From the NCBI GenBank assembly GCA_026705295.1, contig JAPPBA010000013.1, positions 1 to 35,969 on the forward strand: DNA of 35,969 nt, in the 5' to 3' direction. Each line of letters starts with the position of its first letter. The first letter of the stretch is position 1. Positions 14,675 through 21,463 of the stretch are shown piece after piece. Source of the stretch: Candidatus Palauibacter australiensis. GTDB taxonomy: Bacteria; Gemmatimonadota; Gemmatimonadetes; Palauibacterales; Palauibacteraceae. A program made the translations under genes and the position numbers. The notes under the pieces were generated by a model that saw nothing but the letters and a program-made list of their open reading frames with translations, ran no database searches and was not told where the DNA came from.

Positions 14675-16173
14675 GCGCACCCGTTCTCATGGTGCAGGGC
14701 ACGGGCTCGGGCGTCGGCAAGTCGCTGCTCACGGCGGCCTTCTGCCGGCTCGCCCGCCGCCGCGGGATCGCCGTCGCTCCCTTCAAGGGCTAAAACATGT
14801 CAAACAACGCCGCAGTCACGGCCGACGGTGGCGAGATCGGGCGGGCGCAGGCGCTGCAGGCGCGGGCCGCGGGGCTGGACCCGCACGTCGACATGAACCC
14901 GGTCCTCCTCAAGCCGCTCGCCGACACGCGTTCCGAGGTCGTGCGACTGGGACGCACGGACCGAGGAGCGACCGACCTCCCGTGGCGCGAGCGCAAGCCC
15001 CGCCTCTGGCCCGTCGTGACCGATGCGCTCGCCCGCCTCCGCGACCGCGCCGAACTCGTGATCGCCGAGGGCGCGGGCAGCCCGGCCGAGACGAACCTGC
15101 GCGAGAGCGACATCGTCAACATGGCCGTGGCCCGCCACGCGTCCGCGAGCGTCGTGCTCATCGCCGACATCGACCGGGGCGGCGCCTTCGCCTCCCTCTA
15201 CGGCACCTGGGCGCTCCTCTCCGCGGCCGACCGGGCGCTCTTCCGCGGTTTCATTCTCAACCGCTTCCGCGGGGATCCGGCACTCCTCGCGCCCGCCCCG
15301 GAGACCCTGCGTGAGCGCACCGGCGTGCGCGTCCTGGGCGTCGTCCCATGGATCGACCACAAACTGCCGGAAGAAGACGGCGGCCCTGCCCTCGACGCCG
15401 GACCCGGCAACGCCCCCGCCATCGCGGCGGCCGCCTACCCGCGCGCCTCCAACCTGGACGACCTCGACCCCCTGCGCCGTGAACCCGGCGTACGCCTGCG
15501 CTGGGTCCGCCGGGCGCGCGACCTGGCCGCCCTCGCGGCCCCGCCCGGACTTGCCGCCATCATCCTCCCGGGCTCGCGGAACACTCTCGACGATCTCCGC
15601 TGGATGAAGCGCACCGGCCTCGCGCACGCCGTCCGCGGCCTCGCGACGGACGGCATCCCGGTGGCGGGCCTCTGCGCCGGATACCAGATCATGGGCCGCC
15701 GGATCGCAGACCCGGCCGGCATCGAGGGTGGGGGCGAGGAGCGGGGACTGCGGATCCTGGACGTGCGCACCGAACTTGCCCCGAGCAAGGAGACGCGGCG
15801 GACGCGTGCGCGCATCACCGCCGCGCCCCCCGGCTGGCTGGAGGGTGAGGAAGGAGAGATCGTCGCCGGCTACGAGATCCACCACGGGCGCACGCGAGCC
15901 GCGTCCGGGCTCCGGCCGTGGCTCGCCGACGGGCCGCGCGACCTCGGGCACGCCGATGGCGCGCACTGGGGGTGTTACCTGCACGGCGCGTTCAGAAACG
16001 ACCGCCTGCGCACGGGCTGGCTGCGTTCGCTCGGCCTCCGACCGAATGCGGCGGGCTGGGGCGGCTCGATCGACCGCGAACTCGACCGCCTCGCCGACAC
16101 CGTCGAGCGCTGCCTGGATATCGACACCGTGTTCGAGGACGCACTGCGGCGGCCGGCCGCGACCCGAAGCTAG
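14671..16173 (+). pseudogene. cobQ: Cobyric acid synthase locus interrupted by an in-frame TAA
   Basis: The full frame (500 residues plus stop) matches CobQ/CbiP in length and order but has TAA at codon 41 (14791-14793). The first 40 residues carry the nucleotide loop [11 protein letters not shown] and end at VAPFKG. The frame resumes without loss as NMSNNAAVTADG. Intact relatives read APFK(S/G)QNM at this place, so the stop replaces a conserved Gln and one C-to-T change (CAA to TAA) explains it. No other lesion is seen in the remaining 460 codons, so the change is recent, an assembly error, or tolerated. TAA is a genuine stop elsewhere in the window (3841-3843 and 22937-22939), which argues against codon reassignment. 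Confidence 0.85.
14797..16173 (+). CDS. cobQ: CobQ main portion, possible reinitiated product
   Basis: The ATG at 14797 lies 3 nt after the TAA stop of the N-terminal fragment and has an AAGGG site 7 nt upstream, so termination-reinitiation could make this 458-residue product. It retains the rest of the synthetase domain (MNPVLLKPLADTRSEVV, IAEGAGSPAETNLRESDIVN, DIDRGGAFASLYGTW) and the glutamine amidotransferase domain with the nucleophile in GLCAGYQIMG and a downstream GYEIHHGRT. It lacks the N-terminal P-loop, without which ATP-dependent amidation is unlikely unless the 40-residue fragment complements it. The known reaction amidates four carboxylates of adenosylcobyrinic acid diamide to cobyric acid, a step not needed for salvage of cobyric acid or cobinamide. 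Confidence 0.75.
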   Translation: MSNNAAVTADGGEIGRAQALQARAAGLDPHVDMNPVLLKPLADTRSEVVRLGRTDRGATDLPWRERKPRLWPVVTDALARLRDRAELVIAEGAGSPAETNLRESDIVNMAVARHASASVVLIADIDRGGAFASLYGTWALLSAADRALFRGFILNRFRGDPALLAPAPETLRERTGVRVLGVVPWIDHKLPEEDGGPALDAGPGNAPAIAAAAYPRASNLDDLDPLRREPGVRLRWVRRARDLAALAAPPGLAAIILPGSRNTLDDLRWMKRTGLAHAVRGLATDGIPVAGLCAGYQIMGRRIADPAGIEGGGEERGLRILDVRTELAPSKETRRTRARITAAPPGWLEGEEGEIVAGYEIHHGRTRAASGLRPWLADGPRDLGHADGAHWGCYLHGAFRNDRLRTGWLRSLGLRPNAAGWGGSIDRELDRLADTVERCLDIDTVFEDALRRPAATRS

Positions 16174-16196
16174 GTCTGGCGGGCGCGTCCCTCCTG

Positions 16197-16223
16197 GAGA
16201 GAAGATTCGAGTTGGGTTCTCTC
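16197..16223 (+). terminator. Weak hairpin after cobQ
   Basis: GAGAGAA (16197-16203) pairs with TTCTCTC (16217-16223) across a 13-nt loop, 24 nt after the cobQ stop and before the next gene. The stem is perfect, but no run of T follows, so its role as a terminator is uncertain. Confidence 0.25.
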
Positions 16224-16242
16224 GTCTTACGGAGGTTTGAAG

Positions 16243-17271
16243 ATGGGTCGGCGGCTTTCTCTCCCGGTTTCCTGGCTCGCTCTTCCACTTCTCGTCGGCT
16301 GCGCGGCGCCCGACGACACCTCATCGGAGCCGGCCACGAACGCGGCCGATTCCGGCGCAGCCGACGCTACCGCGGCGGGGCCGGCGACGTCCGATCCGTA
16401 CGCACACGGGTTCACGGACGCGGACTATCCGAGGGTGACCGAGGTCGCGGAGGATGTGTACGCGTACGAGCAGATCCATCCGACGGGAGGCGAGATCATC
16501 ACGACGGTGAGCCTCATCGTCATCACCCCCGAGGGGGTACTCGTCGCGGACGGGCAGGAGAACCCCGAAGAGACGCAGCGGCTCGTCGACACGGTCGCGG
16601 GCCTGACCGACCAGCCGATCACGCACGTCGTCGTCGCCTCGGACCACGGGGACCACACGGGTGGGAACTCGGCCTTCCCCCCGGGCGCGCGCTTCTTCGC
16701 ACACCCGACTTCGGCCGCGCTCCTGGAGGCAACCGCGTTGAACTTCAACCCACCCGAAGGCGCACCGCCGGTCATCGTCCCGACGGAGATGGTGGATCCC
16801 GACACGGTGCTCGAACTCGGCGGCCGCGAGATCCGGCTCCTCCACCTCGGCCGCGCCCACACGGGCGGCGACCTCGTGGTCTACGTGCCCGAGGGGAAGG
16901 TGCTGTTCATGAGCGAGACGTACCTGAAGCACATCTTCCCGGCCATGCGCTCGGCGTACCCGTCTGAATGGGTCGCGATGCTGGACCGGGCGATCGAGAT
17001 GGACGTGGACGTGTACGTGCCGGGTCACGGGGTGATGGAGTCGCCCGCGATCCTCGAGGCGGAGCTGGTGTCGTTCCGGGACGCGGTGCGGGCCGTCGTG
17101 GAGGAGGCGACGCGGTTCCACGGTGAGGGGCTGAGCGCCGAGGAGGCAGCGGAGGCGGTCTCGTTCGGCGCCGTCGAGGAATGGTCGCTGCGGGACAGCC
17201 AGAAGCTGCGCGCAATCCGGCGGGTGTACCTGGAACTGAACGGACAGCTGTCGGGGTTTCTGGTCCCGTGA
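16243..17271 (+). CDS. Metallo-beta-lactamase-fold lipoprotein with altered metal motif
   Basis: The ATG at 16243 is chosen over an upstream TTG because GGAGG lies 7 nt before it and the signal peptide then ends in the lipobox LVGC. The 342-residue product has the MBL fold, but the first metal motif reads SDHGDH (133-138) where HxHxDH is usual, so the first His is replaced by Ser. Other ligand positions are His206 (GRAHTGGD), Glu225 where Asp is usual (LFMSET), and His262 (VPGHG). The arrangement resembles the quinoprotein-relay/SoxH-like branch rather than true beta-lactamases. It is translationally coupled (TGATG) to the amidohydrolase gene. Substrate is unknown, and activity may need a different metal geometry. 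Confidence 0.86.
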   Translation: MGRRLSLPVSWLALPLLVGCAAPDDTSSEPATNAADSGAADATAAGPATSDPYAHGFTDADYPRVTEVAEDVYAYEQIHPTGGEIITTVSLIVITPEGVLVADGQENPEETQRLVDTVAGLTDQPITHVVVASDHGDHTGGNSAFPPGARFFAHPTSAALLEATALNFNPPEGAPPVIVPTEMVDPDTVLELGGREIRLLHLGRAHTGGDLVVYVPEGKVLFMSETYLKHIFPAMRSAYPSEWVAMLDRAIEMDVDVYVPGHGVMESPAILEAELVSFRDAVRAVVEEATRFHGEGLSAEEAAEAVSFGAVEEWSLRDSQKLRAIRRVYLELNGQLSGFLVP

Positions 17272-19391
17272 TGGACGCGCGGATGAGGCGGAGGGTCGGG
17301 CTCGCCGCGGCGGTCGCGGGTTTCTCGGTCGTGGCGGGTATCGCGGCGGGAACCGGGCCGCTTCAGGCACAGTCGTACGTGACCGTGGACATCGGGGCCC
17401 GGGATCCCGCCTTCTCGCCGGATGGGTCGATGATCGCCGTCTCCATCCTGGGCAAGATCTGGACGCTTCCCGCCGAGGGCGGCCCGGCGCGCCAGCTCAC
17501 GGACGGGGCCTCGTGGGACACGCGCCCCGCCTGGTCGCCGGACGGCCGCTTCCTCGCCTACGCCGCCAGATCCCGCCAGGGGGCCGACATCCTCGTCCGC
17601 AACATGGCCACCGGCGGCGTCCGCTTTCTGCACGGCGTCCCGGGGTCGGTCGGGCACATGCAGTTCCATCCGGACGGGAGCCACCTCTTCTTCGTCGACG
17701 ACCGCTCGCAGTACGAGGCGCACGTGTGGCGGATCCCGCTCGCGGGCGGCGAGGCGGAACAGCTCACCCACACGCGGAGCTGGCACGAGTGGTCGTTCGC
17801 CCTCTCGCCCGATGGGAGTCGCATCCTCCTCGAGACGGGGCGCTTCGATGGCACCGACCTGTACGAACTAGACCTCGAGGAGATGTCGCTCGAACGGGTC
17901 ACGGACACGCCGGAGCGTGAGATGGCGGTGGCGTGGAGCCCCGACGGTATGCGCCGCGCGCACGTGATGGCGCATAACGGTCTCGACGAGATCGTCGTGT
18001 CGGTTCCCGGGGAACGGCATCGGTTCGCCAGCGCCTTCGACCAGAAGCAACTCGCGTTCCATCCGTCCGGCGAGTGGCTGCTCGTCCTCGGCGGGCGGCG
18101 GATGCAGCGGCTGGACCTGGAGAGCGGCGAGTTCACGCCGATTCCCTTCGAGGCCCGGTTCGAGGTGGCCGGGGATCCCGCCGACGATCTGCTGATCACG
18201 AACGTCCGCCTGTTCGACGGCACGGGCGACGGGGCGGTTTCCGGGTCGGCGGTCCTCGTCCGGGACGGAAGGATCGCCGAGGTGAGGACGGGGGAAGACG
18301 GCGGAGTGCCCGAGGTCGCGCCGGGCACAACGGTCATCGACGGGGGCGGCCGCATGCTGCTCCCGGGGCTGATGGACAACCACTACCACTACTGGCAGCC
18401 CCTCGCCGGCGCGGACCTGCTGGCCGCCGGAATCACCGCGATCCGCGACCCGGGCTCGGCGATCCAGGACGCGATGGACTTCAAGGACGCGGTGCGTCTC
18501 GGCGTCCTGGCCGGGCCCGACGTGTACACGGCCGGCCCCCTGATCGACGGCCCCGCCGGCTACCACCCCCTCGTCGACGTGAGCATCGACGACCCCGCGG
18601 CCGCTCCGGCGCTCGTCCGCGCGCTGAAGGCGCAGGGCGTGGATCTGCTCAAGGCGTACTTCCTCCTCGACCCGGACGTGCTCGCGGCCGTCGTGGCGGA
18701 GGCGCGCGTACAGGGGCTCCCGGTCACGGGCCACATCGGGGTGCGCACGGGTTGGCGGCAGGCGATCGAAGCCGGAATCAGCGGGTTCAACCACATCCGG
18801 GTGTGGCGCGACTTCCTCCCGCTCGAGATCCAGGTCGACGGACGGGACATGTCGCTCGACGGCGGACGGAACCCGGTCGGACGCATGCAGGCCGACTGGC
18901 GGGAGATCGATCCGGCGAGCCCCGAGGTCACGTCCCTCCTCGAACTCATGGCCGAGACCGAGACGGGACTCGACCCGACCCTCTACATCCAGGGCGTCGA
19001 TGACGAGGACCGCGCGCGCTTCTCGCTCGAAGGGTTCCACACGGCCCGGCAGGCGTACGAGCGCATGGGCGAGTTCGTCCGGCGCGCGGTCGAGGCCGGG
19101 GTCCCGCTGCTCGCGGGCACGGACAACGTGGGGCTGTTCAACGAACTCGAGGCCTACGCGGAGGCCGGCGTGCCGAACGCCGCGATCCTGCGGGCCGCGA
19201 CGGCGAACGGCGCGCGCTGGCTCGGGAAGGAGGACGATTTCGGGACGGTGGAGCCGGGGCGCCGCGCGCACCTCATCCTCGTGGATGGCGACCCGCTGGC
19301 CGACATCGCCGACCTGCGGAACATCGATCTCGTCGTGAAGGATGGCGTGATCGTCTTCGGCGGCCCGCCGACCGAACCGCTGGTCCCGTGA
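17271..19391 (+). CDS. Exported TolB-like propeller fused to an amidohydrolase
   Basis: The ATG at 17271 overlaps the preceding stop by one base and gives a signal peptide (residues of about 1-35, ending LQAQ), so the 706-residue protein is exported. Residues of about 38-300 hold WD40-like/PD40 repeats (FSPDGSMIAVS, WSPDGRFLAYAA, SPDGSRILLETG). Residues of about 308-700 are an imidazolonepropionase-type amidohydrolase: metal HxH at 371 and 373 (DNHYHYW), LKAYF with a likely carbamylated Lys, VTGHIG, FNHIR and LAGTDN. The ligand set looks complete, so it should be an active hydrolase of unknown substrate, perhaps a peptide or cyclic amide. Its end overlaps the next start (GTGA). Confidence 0.88.
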   Translation: MDARMRRRVGLAAAVAGFSVVAGIAAGTGPLQAQSYVTVDIGARDPAFSPDGSMIAVSILGKIWTLPAEGGPARQLTDGASWDTRPAWSPDGRFLAYAARSRQGADILVRNMATGGVRFLHGVPGSVGHMQFHPDGSHLFFVDDRSQYEAHVWRIPLAGGEAEQLTHTRSWHEWSFALSPDGSRILLETGRFDGTDLYELDLEEMSLERVTDTPEREMAVAWSPDGMRRAHVMAHNGLDEIVVSVPGERHRFASAFDQKQLAFHPSGEWLLVLGGRRMQRLDLESGEFTPIPFEARFEVAGDPADDLLITNVRLFDGTGDGAVSGSAVLVRDGRIAEVRTGEDGGVPEVAPGTTVIDGGGRMLLPGLMDNHYHYWQPLAGADLLAAGITAIRDPGSAIQDAMDFKDAVRLGVLAGPDVYTAGPLIDGPAGYHPLVDVSIDDPAAAPALVRALKAQGVDLLKAYFLLDPDVLAAVVAEARVQGLPVTGHIGVRTGWRQAIEAGISGFNHIRVWRDFLPLEIQVDGRDMSLDGGRNPVGRMQADWREIDPASPEVTSLLELMAETETGLDPTLYIQGVDDEDRARFSLEGFHTARQAYERMGEFVRRAVEAGVPLLAGTDNVGLFNELEAYAEAGVPNAAILRAATANGARWLGKEDDFGTVEPGRRAHLILVDGDPLADIADLRNIDLVVKDGVIVFGGPPTEPLVP

Positions 19392-20152
19392 TCGACCCGG
19401 TCGCAACGGGCGCCGTCGAGGCGGCCACGCTCGCGGCGCTGCAGGTCGAGCCGGCGGGCGGGCTCCTCCCGGCGCTCTCCGATAACCCGTTCCTCGCACT
19501 CGGCGCGCTCTTCGCGGCGGGCGTCCTCACGAGCACGAACCCGTGCATCTGGCCGATGATCCCGATCACCTTCTCCGTCATCTCCGGCACGGCGGGCGAA
19601 ACCCAGTCGCGAAAGCGCACCGTCGGCCTGACGCTGACCTACGCCCTGGGACTGGCGCTCCTCTATTCCGTGCTCGGCGTCATCGCCGGGCTCAGCGGCA
19701 CCGTCCTGGGCTCGATCGGGGCCAGTTTCTGGGCCCTGTTCGCGACCGGGAACCTCCTCCTCTTCTTCTCATTGTTCATGCTCGATGTCTTCCCGGTCCC
19801 GGTGCCGAAGCGGCTCCTCGCGTGGGCGGGCAGCCGCGGCGGCGGATCCTACCGCGCCGTGTTCCTCCTCGGGGCGACGTCCGGCATCGTGGCGGCGCCG
19901 TGCGGGGCGCCCGCCTTCGCGGTCGTCCTCACCTGGGTCGTCGCGGAACAGGCGGGCCTCATGGGTTTCGTCTACCTGTTCACCTTCTCCATCGGCATGA
20001 CCGCCGTGCTCATCGCGGTCGGGCTGTTCTCGGGGACGGTCGCCGTACTGCCGAAGTCGGGGACGTGGATGATCTGGATGAAACGGGCCGCGGCCGTCAT
20101 CATGATCGGGATGGCGCAGTTCTACCTGATCAGGGCGGGATACTTGATGTGA
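19388..20152 (+). CDS. CcdA/DsbD-like transmembrane thiol-reductant carrier
   Basis: This 254-residue membrane protein has about six helices and one conserved Cys in each half: Cys53 in TNPCIWPMIP and Cys172 in APCGAPAF. Such proteins carry electrons from cytosolic thioredoxin to periplasmic thioredoxin-like partners. The segment NPCxxPMIPI is closer to the DsbD membrane domain than to short CcdA. The GTG overlaps the amidohydrolase stop and its own stop overlaps the GTG of the TlpA-like gene, so the redox pair is co-translated. A likely role is to keep the TlpA-like protein, and through it a periplasmic peroxiredoxin or cytochrome, reduced. Confidence 0.88.
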   Translation: MIDPVATGAVEAATLAALQVEPAGGLLPALSDNPFLALGALFAAGVLTSTNPCIWPMIPITFSVISGTAGETQSRKRTVGLTLTYALGLALLYSVLGVIAGLSGTVLGSIGASFWALFATGNLLLFFSLFMLDVFPVPVPKRLLAWAGSRGGGSYRAVFLLGATSGIVAAPCGAPAFAVVLTWVVAEQAGLMGFVYLFTFSIGMTAVLIAVGLFSGTVAVLPKSGTWMIWMKRAAAVIMIGMAQFYLIRAGYLM

Positions 20153-20772
20153 ACACGAAACCGGGACGGATCCCCCGTTACGCGACGGCCACGGCGTTCG
20201 CCGCGCTGGTCGCGCTGGGGGCGTTCGCCGCGCTCGCCGTGGCGGCGCCTCTCCACGCGCAGGCGGGCGCGGGGCAGGTGAGCCTCGCCCCCGGGACGCC
20301 GGGTCCGGACGCCACGCTGCAGGATCTGGACGGCAACGAGGTCCAGCTTCTCGACTATGCGGACGGCAAGCCGGCGCTGTTCGAGTTCTGGGCCGCGTGG
20401 TGCGAACAGTGCGAGGGGCTGCAGCCCGAGATCGACCGGGTACAGGCCGACTTCGGAGACCGCGTGAACGTCGTCGCGGTGGCGGTCGCGGTGGCTCAAT
20501 CGCTGCGCCGCGTCCGGCGCCACGCGGAGGCGCACGGGGCGGAATACCCCTATCTGTGGGATGCGGACGGCGCCGCGGTGCGCGCCTACTCGGCGACCAC
20601 GACGTCGATCGTCGTGATCCTCGACGCGGAAGGGAAGGTGGCCTACACCGGCGTCGGCCCCGACCAGGATCTCGTCGGGGCCGTCACCGGAATCCTCGCT
20701 GTCGATTCTGCGACCGGTTCTGCTGCGGGTGCCGCTACGGGTCCACGGGCTCCGGCGTCACCTCGTCGATGA
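20149..20772 (+). CDS. TlpA-like periplasmic thioredoxin
   Basis: This 207-residue thioredoxin-fold protein has an N-terminal signal or anchor (residues of about 1-38, ending LHAQ) and the active site WCEQC with Cys85 and Cys88. The Glu-Gln centre is atypical for TlpA. A late Thr-Thr-Ser-Ile segment takes the place of the usual cis-Pro loop (YSATTTSIVVI), so the usual Pro is absent and substrate handling may differ. The GTG at 20149 overlaps the CcdA-like stop. The low-complexity end (Gly/Ala/Thr/Pro) overlaps the 3' end of the opposing peroxiredoxin gene by 38 bp. It probably receives electrons from the CcdA-like protein. Confidence 0.86.
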   Translation: MNTKPGRIPRYATATAFAALVALGAFAALAVAAPLHAQAGAGQVSLAPGTPGPDATLQDLDGNEVQLLDYADGKPALFEFWAAWCEQCEGLQPEIDRVQADFGDRVNVVAVAVAVAQSLRRVRRHAEAHGAEYPYLWDADGAAVRAYSATTTSIVVILDAEGKVAYTGVGPDQDLVGAVTGILAVDSATGSAAGAATGPRAPASPRR

Positions 20773-21331
20773 TGGCGGCGAGTTCGTCGTAGGCGGCGGG
20801 GTCGACCTGGTTGAAGCTCGGGATCACTCCCGCCACGCGCCCGTCGGGCCCCACCACGATCACGGCGCGGCTGTCCACCGCGTTGCTGTCCCTCAGGCCT
20901 CCGCCGAAGTCGACGTAGGTCCCCCCATCGTTGCCCGCGTCGCTCGCGAACAGGAAGGGGAAGTCCTCGTCCTTCAGCCATGACGCGAGTTCGTCGACCG
21001 GGTCGTTCGAGATGCCGACGAGGACCACGTTCCGGCCCTCGTTGAACAGACTTGCGTACTGATCACGGTACGCTCTCATCTGAACCGTTCAGCCACGCGT
21101 CCTGACTCTGAAGAAAAAGGCGAGGACGACCGTCTCGCCCCGGTAGTCGCTGAGGCGGATCGGGTTCTCCAGCGCCCCGTACCGCGTCGCGCCCGGCAGC
21201 GCGAAGTCCGGCGCCATCTCGCCCACCGCGAGCAGTTGCGAGTCCTGCGCGCTCACCGGGGCCGCGCCTCCGATGGCGAGCGTTCCGGCCAGGCCCAAGG
21301 CGAGGGCTGCGGCCAGGACAAGTCTCCGCAT
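20735..21331 (-). CDS. Secreted selenocysteine peroxiredoxin (UGA read as Sec at codon 81)
   Basis: The ATG at 21329-21331 follows AAAGGA and starts a signal peptide ending VSAQ. The frame meets TGA at 21089-21091 (codon 81) and continues in the same frame to a TAG at 20735, giving 198 residues. The UGA falls in TRG-U-TVQM, the peroxidatic Cys site (TxxC) of AhpC/TSA and BCP-like peroxiredoxins. Downstream sequence stays peroxiredoxin-like (AYRDQY, VVLVGISNDP, AVIVVGPDGRVAG). The reconstructed protein contains no Cys, so it would lack a redox residue unless UGA is decoded as Sec. A SECIS-like hairpin follows. A plain nonsense mutation of TGC or TGT is the alternative. Sec machinery lies outside this window, if present. 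Predicted role: periplasmic reduction of peroxides, fed by a TlpA/CcdA-type path. Confidence 0.82.
21047..21082 (-). promoter_or_regulatory. Candidate bacterial SECIS element
   Basis: In the message downstream of the UGA, GCGUAC (21068-21073) pairs perfectly with GUACGC (21054-21059) around the 8-nt loop CGUGAUCA (21060-21067). A lower 4-bp helix, CAGA (21079-21082) with UCUG (21047-21050), continues below a 5x3 internal loop. The apical loop begins 21 nt after the UGA, within the 16-37 nt range known for bacterial SECIS, and its second base is G followed by U, as SelB recognition prefers. The pairing is seen; SelB binding is inferred. Confidence 0.7.
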
Positions 21332-21463
21332 GTCTCGGTCCTTTCGTGCGGGTGGAAGACAGGTGGAAGAGCCATGCCGAAGGGTGGCGCGCCCTCCCCG
21401 TTCGCGCCAGAGTTGAGCAACGGTTCAAGTCCGATTCCGACCCTGCCCTAAAGGAGGCGCCTC

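Noticed and set aside
14791-14793. Reassignment of TAA to Gln in this genome
   Set aside because: TAA closes two other genes in the window (3841-3843 and 22937-22939), so it functions as a stop.
17868-19499. 543-codon open frame antisense to the TolB-amidohydrolase gene
   Set aside because: Composition artefact: Arg/His/Asp rich with no motif, while the plus-strand protein has a complete metal site.
21065-21088. Competing 5-bp ACGGU/ACCGU hairpin just after the UGA
   Set aside because: It would place the loop only about 5 nt from the UGA, outside the known SECIS range, and it is weaker than the 6-bp stem further on.
21079-21091. Frameshift or two separate small genes in the peroxiredoxin
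   Set aside because: Both halves are in the same frame with only TGA between them, so no frameshift is needed; the second half lacks its own ribosome site and N-terminus.
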